Assembly: GCA_958450365.1 (NCBI GenBank)
Contig: CAUEEP010000741.1
Coordinates: 2,648,501 to 2,712,500, forward strand
Reading direction: 5' to 3'
Length of the DNA: 64,000 nucleotides
Source: Mesorhabditis belari
Lineage: Eukaryota; Nematoda; Chromadorea; Rhabditida; Rhabditidae
The notes under the pieces are model-generated. The model had not been told where the DNA came from. It did no database searches and saw only the letters and a program-made list of their open reading frames with translations. Positions 59,896 through 64,000 of this stretch are shown in pieces (the first letter of the stretch is position 1; every line of letters begins with the position of its first letter). The position numbers and the translations under genes were made by a program.

Positions 59896-60242
59896 ATTGT
59901 TTTGTTCAGCTTTCAAACTAAATCATCTTTTTATTCAATCAGCACAAAATCGGCAAGAAGAAGAAAACAGAAAATCTCGAAAAACATTTATACAGAAAAC
60001 GTTTTTGGGTTTGTACTTTTTTTGGAAAAATGAGATCAACAAATTTGACATAAAAAGAAAGAAAAAGAGATACAAAAATCAAGGCAAATTTAAGGTGAAC
60101 AGCTTTGAAAGCTTTTTTTTTGGAAAACTATTCAGAAAACTAGATATAGAAAGAGGGAAAATCGAATTTGAAATAAAAAAAAAATGCAGGACTAAACGCT
60201 AATACTCGTAATCGGGTGAAATGGTTAAGCAAATTGAAAAAT

Positions 60243-63200
60243 TTAGAAATCGATCTCATAATTGTGACTCGATTTTTGGTGTTTTTTGTGATGATGCGAT
60301 TTGTGGGTGGACTTGTGACTCCTTTGAACTCGTCGAACGGCAACTGGTGATGGGTCAACTGGTGATGGGGCAAATGTGTGGGTTTGAACGAGAGAAATCA
60401 TGTCTTCTGAAGCGCCCGTCTTGATATTGAAATGATCCAAGCCGGTGTAGGCCTGAAATTCTTTGGGTTAAAGTTGCTGCTTGCAATTGCTATTGTTTTT
60501 GGTTAAATTCTCTAAATTTCTATACTACAGCCCTGTTAGAGAACAAGATCCAAGAATGAAAAGCCTGTTCTAGTATCGTAATTCCAACTTCAAAATGAAA
60601 ACTTCTACTTCCTAGCACACTTAAATAGTTGTTTAATTTAACACACTTAATTTTCTTAGTTGAATCTAGCATTTTTTTACTTAAAAAGATCAAAAATGAA
60701 CAGGCTTTTCATTTCGAATTTTCTTGAGAACAAAGTAATCAAATGAAGGTGTCTGAAGCTTTACTTTTGAAATATTTACTTAAAGAATTAGCCTTGAAAT
60801 ATCTTACTGATATTTCTTATCTTACAATAAGAAATATCAGTCAGAAAGTAAGTCAGAAAGTAAATAAGTAAGAAAGTAAGTCAGAAAGTAAGTAAGAAAG
60901 TAAGTAAGAAATCATTTTACATTAGAAATTTGAATAATTGATCTATCAGCTTCACTCACTTTGGCTTTTGATCCAGGCACGAATGAGGTTTTCTTTCCCC
61001 AAACGAGATTGTCATTTCCGAGAACTTGATCATCTGGAAATTTTAAGATGAATGATTTCTTTGATAATGATAATGATAACGTTTAAGATAATGATAATGT
61101 TTAGGATAATGATAATATTTAAGATAATGATAATCTTTAAGATAATGATAATATTTAAGATAATAATAATATTTAAGATAATGATAATATTTAGAAATTT
61201 AATAAAATTTTTTTTATTATAATGATAATATTTAAGATAATAATAATATTTAAGATAATGATAATATTTAAGATAATAATAATATTTAAGATAATGATAA
61301 TATTTAAGATAATAATAATATTTAAGATAATGATAATATTTAAGATAATGATAATGATTTCTTTGAGTAAATTGATAAAATAAGACCTTAAACAATATGA
61401 AATAATAAGCAAACCTTTTGACCACAATGAGTATACATGATCGGCTTCTTTTCTCGTGTCTTGATTGATCGATTTGAGGAATTCGCCGTAATTCGCATTC
61501 CTGCATTCTCCCTCCTTCGCCGCCTCGCATGTCACCGCTTTCCCGTTTCCACACGTTTGTGAGGCATAAAAGCCATTCTGAAAACATTTTGCATTGTTTG
61601 AATTTTGGGTTATTCATTTAGAGACGTCTAAAGCTTAATTACAAAAATCCTTAAAACTCAGTTAACAAATACTTATAGAAACGTTGATAAACCAGCCGAA
61701 AAACTCGTATAATGACGGGAATATAATATGCAGGTATGCTATTTAAAATCAAGAGTTAAAAGAATCAAAATCAAGTGCACTACGATGGGTCGAAGCTGGC
61801 TTTTATGGGTTGTAGACAAGCGCACTCCCGACTGCACTACGGCGACGTAGGTCACCGCCACGCGATAGTCGTCGTGGTGCAGTCGAGAGCGCGCTTGTCT
61901 ACAACCCAGGCGATCCAGGTTCGACCTGGCTTTTGTTGGGTGTAGACAAGCGCGCTCCCGACTGCGCTACGGCGACGTAGATCACCGCCACACTATAGTC
62001 ACCGTGGCGCAATCGGGAGCGCGCTACAACCCACACGATCCAGGTTCGACCCCCCGTAGTGCACTCAATTTTGATTTTTTTACATTTTTTTATTGAAAAT
62101 AGCATAACTATATTATATTTTAAGACTTTTAAAAGAGTTTGAGGTTTTTGGCCTAAGAATAGCTGAGAAAAAGACCGTACAGATGGACGGATGGACAGAC
62201 ACAGCTCTTTTATCTATATATCTTTTATATATAGTCTTTTTTCTACAGTATGCCTACAGTATATCAGAAAGTATTCAGATTTTCAAAACTAACCACAACA
62301 TTGCAGGCATTGGACGAGATGAGACCAGGCTTTCCGCATAGACACATCCCGTAATGAGCGCCAGCCAGCGCTATCAAGGTGTCCACTTTGTCGGCGATAC
62401 TCGGCCCCAAATCACAAGTTTCGTCTTTCAATTCAACCTGAAATTGAATTCTTTCATTTTCTTTTCTTTCAACTCCTCACCAATCCTCCTTTCACGATTT
62501 TTCGTGCAATTGTTGCTCCCATCGAGTGTCCAATGATGTCAACTTTTGGCGACTCCGTGTAGTTAAGCACATTTTCAACGAATTTTCGATGCGATTTCAA
62601 GATTTCACAGCTCATTAAACTGAAAATAATCGATTTATAAACTAGATAAAAGGCTGATTATTAAATTTTTGAGAAAATTGAAGCTCAAAATCAAAAGAGA
62701 TTAGCTCAAAATCAAAAGAGATCCACTCAAAATCTCACCACTAACACTACGAACCCTTTTGATAAGTTTTAAAAGTGAAAAAAGAAAGAAAGAAAAAAAA
62801 CTCACGTGTTCAACGACAAACTGATTTTCCGATTTCCATATGTAATCCCGTAAAGTTCGGACATTTTGTAGCCGGCCGCTTGGAAATCTTTCAACACCGC
62901 CGTCCATCCTGCAACCCCTGGGGTGCCATAGTCCAAGGCTGAGTCTGAGTTTCCGTGAATGAAAATCACTGGATCTCGAGAGATCTGAAAAGAATAGAAT
63001 AAGAATAATAACGATGAATAATAAGGATGAATAATAAGGATGAATAATAATGAATAATAATGAATAATAATGAATAGTAATGAATAATAATGAATAATAA
63101 TGAATAATAATGCATAGTAATGCATAGTAATGAGTAGCCTACAATTGTATACCATATTATCACTCAATTTACCTCTTCTCCTTCTTCTTTTTTTCCTCCA

Positions 63201-63748
63201 AATGAGCCGGTGGGTCCGTATTTCTCAAAAACATTTAGAGCTTCGACGCCAGCACCAAATCGACTGTAAATTTTTAGAGTTTTCCGGTAGAAATTGAAAG
63301 TAATAAGCTCTACTTTTGAACTTTTGAACTAATAAACTTTTAAGCTAATGAACTTTTAAGCTAATAAACTTTTAAACTAATGAACTTTTAAACTAATGAA
63401 CTTTGAACTAATGAACTTTTGAATCAATCAACTTTGAACTAATGAATTGATACTGATTTTAAAACTGAATCAAGAGCTGATAAATAAAGCTCAATAGTTA
63501 TTCAAGAGTTTCTCTAAAAACTCAATAGTTATTCAAGAGGATCAATTTGTCGAAATTTCTCTGTGAAAAACTCACTCTTCATGCTCCAACCATTGCTTGA
63601 AATGCGCAGTGAATGGTCCGTGAAGAGAATTCGGATTCACAGTCATTTCGTTCGAATCATCATCTTCTTCACTCATGCTCGGCCGAGTTTGAACGATTGA
63701 AATAATCGAGAAAAGAAATATCCGCAAAATCATTGCTGAAGAGGCCAT
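60243..63748 (-). CDS. Secreted class-2 lipase (LIPS-type)
   Basis: Eight phase-consistent exons, about 390 aa: 63576-63748, 63173-63263, 62806-62984, 62481-62619, 62294-62437, 61415-61577, 60960-61033, 60243-60452. The ATG is 7 bases after ttccag, consistent with trans-splicing. A signal peptide ([20 protein letters not shown]) precedes an alpha/beta-hydrolase fold of the Lipase_2 family common in nematodes: [11 protein letters not shown] (oxyanion strand), [14 protein letters not shown] (nucleophile Ser), LIALAGAH, six or more cysteines, and [10 protein letters not shown] with the likely catalytic His. It should hydrolyse acyl esters outside the cell or in the gut lumen. The C-terminus is a His/Lys/Ser-rich tail (about 30 aa). 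Introns hold minisatellites and a Helitron-like element. Confidence 0.9.
60835..60912. repeat. (AGTAAGTA)n repeat
   Basis: gtaagtcagaaagtaagtaagaaa units in lipase intron 7, just before exon 7's donor. Confidence 0.85.
61060..61358. repeat. 18-bp minisatellite (ATTTAAGATAATGATAAT)
   Basis: About 15 copies alternating aatgat and aataat; interrupted once at 61196-61222. In lipase intron 6. The Ile-rich ORFs are artefacts. Confidence 0.94.
61760..62236 (-). mobile_element. Helitron-like element with paired tRNA-like modules
   Basis: On the minus strand: tatataaaagatatatagataaaagagctgtgtctgtccatccg, a body matching 17970-18110 (tcttaaaatataatatag), then four tRNA-like units. Plus-strand units at 61870-61930 and 62005-62052 have A boxes (gtggtgcagtcgagagcgcg) and B boxes (ccaggttcgacc); inverted units lie between them, forming hairpins. 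It lies in lipase intron 5. Confidence 0.5.
63000..63132. repeat. (GAATAATAAT)n tandem repeat
   Basis: About 13 copies in lipase intron 2. Confidence 0.93.
63305..63445. repeat. 17-bp tandem repeat (AACTAATGAACTTTTAA)
   Basis: About eight copies in lipase intron 1. Confidence 0.9.
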
Positions 63749-63894
63749 TTGCTTTCTGGAATTTGATTTCTGAAATCATTTCTGTTATTTCTGAAAAGCT
63801 TTCATTTTAAATCAAAGCAAATTCTAGGAAAAATCTCAAGGTTTTAACAAACAAAAAAGCCAAGCTAATAGCCAAGTTACATTGACAAAGTTCT

Positions 63895-64000
63895 ACAGCC
63901 TTTAAGCTTCAAAAGCCTTTAAGCTTTAAGCTGAAGCCTTTAAGCTTTAAGCTGAAGCCTTTAAGCCTTAAGCTGAAGCCTTTAAGCTTTAAGCTAAAGC
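63895..64000. repeat. Tandem repeat (CCTTTAAGCTTTAAGCTGAAG)
   Basis: Four to five copies running off the window end, upstream of the lipase gene. Confidence 0.9.

Noticed and set aside
59699..60202. 167-aa ORF rich in Leu/Phe/Val
   Set aside because: It comes from a (TTTTGTTTG)n microsatellite followed by AT-rich DNA.

Overview
The window is nuclear DNA of a nematode, probably a rhabditid (clade V) relative of Caenorhabditis. Coding sequence is split into many small exons by AT-rich introns with (T)TTCAG or TTTAG acceptors and GTAAG/GTGAG/GTTTG donors. Several first exons follow a trans-splice-like acceptor a few bases before the ATG. The recognisable families are nematode-typical: lustrin-type cysteine-rich secreted proteins, a LIPS-type lipase, mariner/Tc1 transposons and Helitron-like elements. 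The ORFs are mostly uninformative because real genes are spread over many exons. I rebuilt the gene models by hand from splice sites, phase continuity and homology.

Layout. (1) 2065-2351 (-): a small unrecognised two-exon gene or 3' gene end. (2) 6057-11077 (-) and 14110-20430 (+): two divergent paralogous genes for secreted cysteine-rich proteins (about 362 and 392 aa) sharing a cysteine-rich module, a lustrin-like CPxGA...CC module and an unnamed C-terminal domain. (3) 23876-34204 (-): a 13-exon TMCC-family coiled-coil membrane protein. (4) 40131-40308 (-): an orphan coding-like exon. (5) 42040-55405 (-): a 16-exon GPR107/GPR108-type seven-transmembrane protein with one apparent frameshift in exon 2. 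(6) 60243-63748 (-): an 8-exon secreted class-2 lipase with an intact GHSMG elbow.

Most of the rest is repeats. More than forty minisatellites with different units fill introns and intergenic DNA; the largest is an 18-bp array of about 60 copies at 21131-22294. Mobile-element remnants include mariner, Tc1, Merlin-like, MULE-like, a non-LTR retrotransposon, several foldback MITE families, Helitron-like elements and many tRNA-derived pieces.

Notable observations: an inverted duplicate of part of the GPR107-like gene with a dead copy of its exon 9; a Helitron-like element in one gene that carries 35 bp spanning an exon-intron junction of another gene 10 kb away; a TMCC splice acceptor that lies in a dispersed repeat; and shared but partly diverged intron positions in the lustrin pair. 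I found no bacterial, CRISPR or viral system, and the genes show no operon-like logic beyond lying close together.
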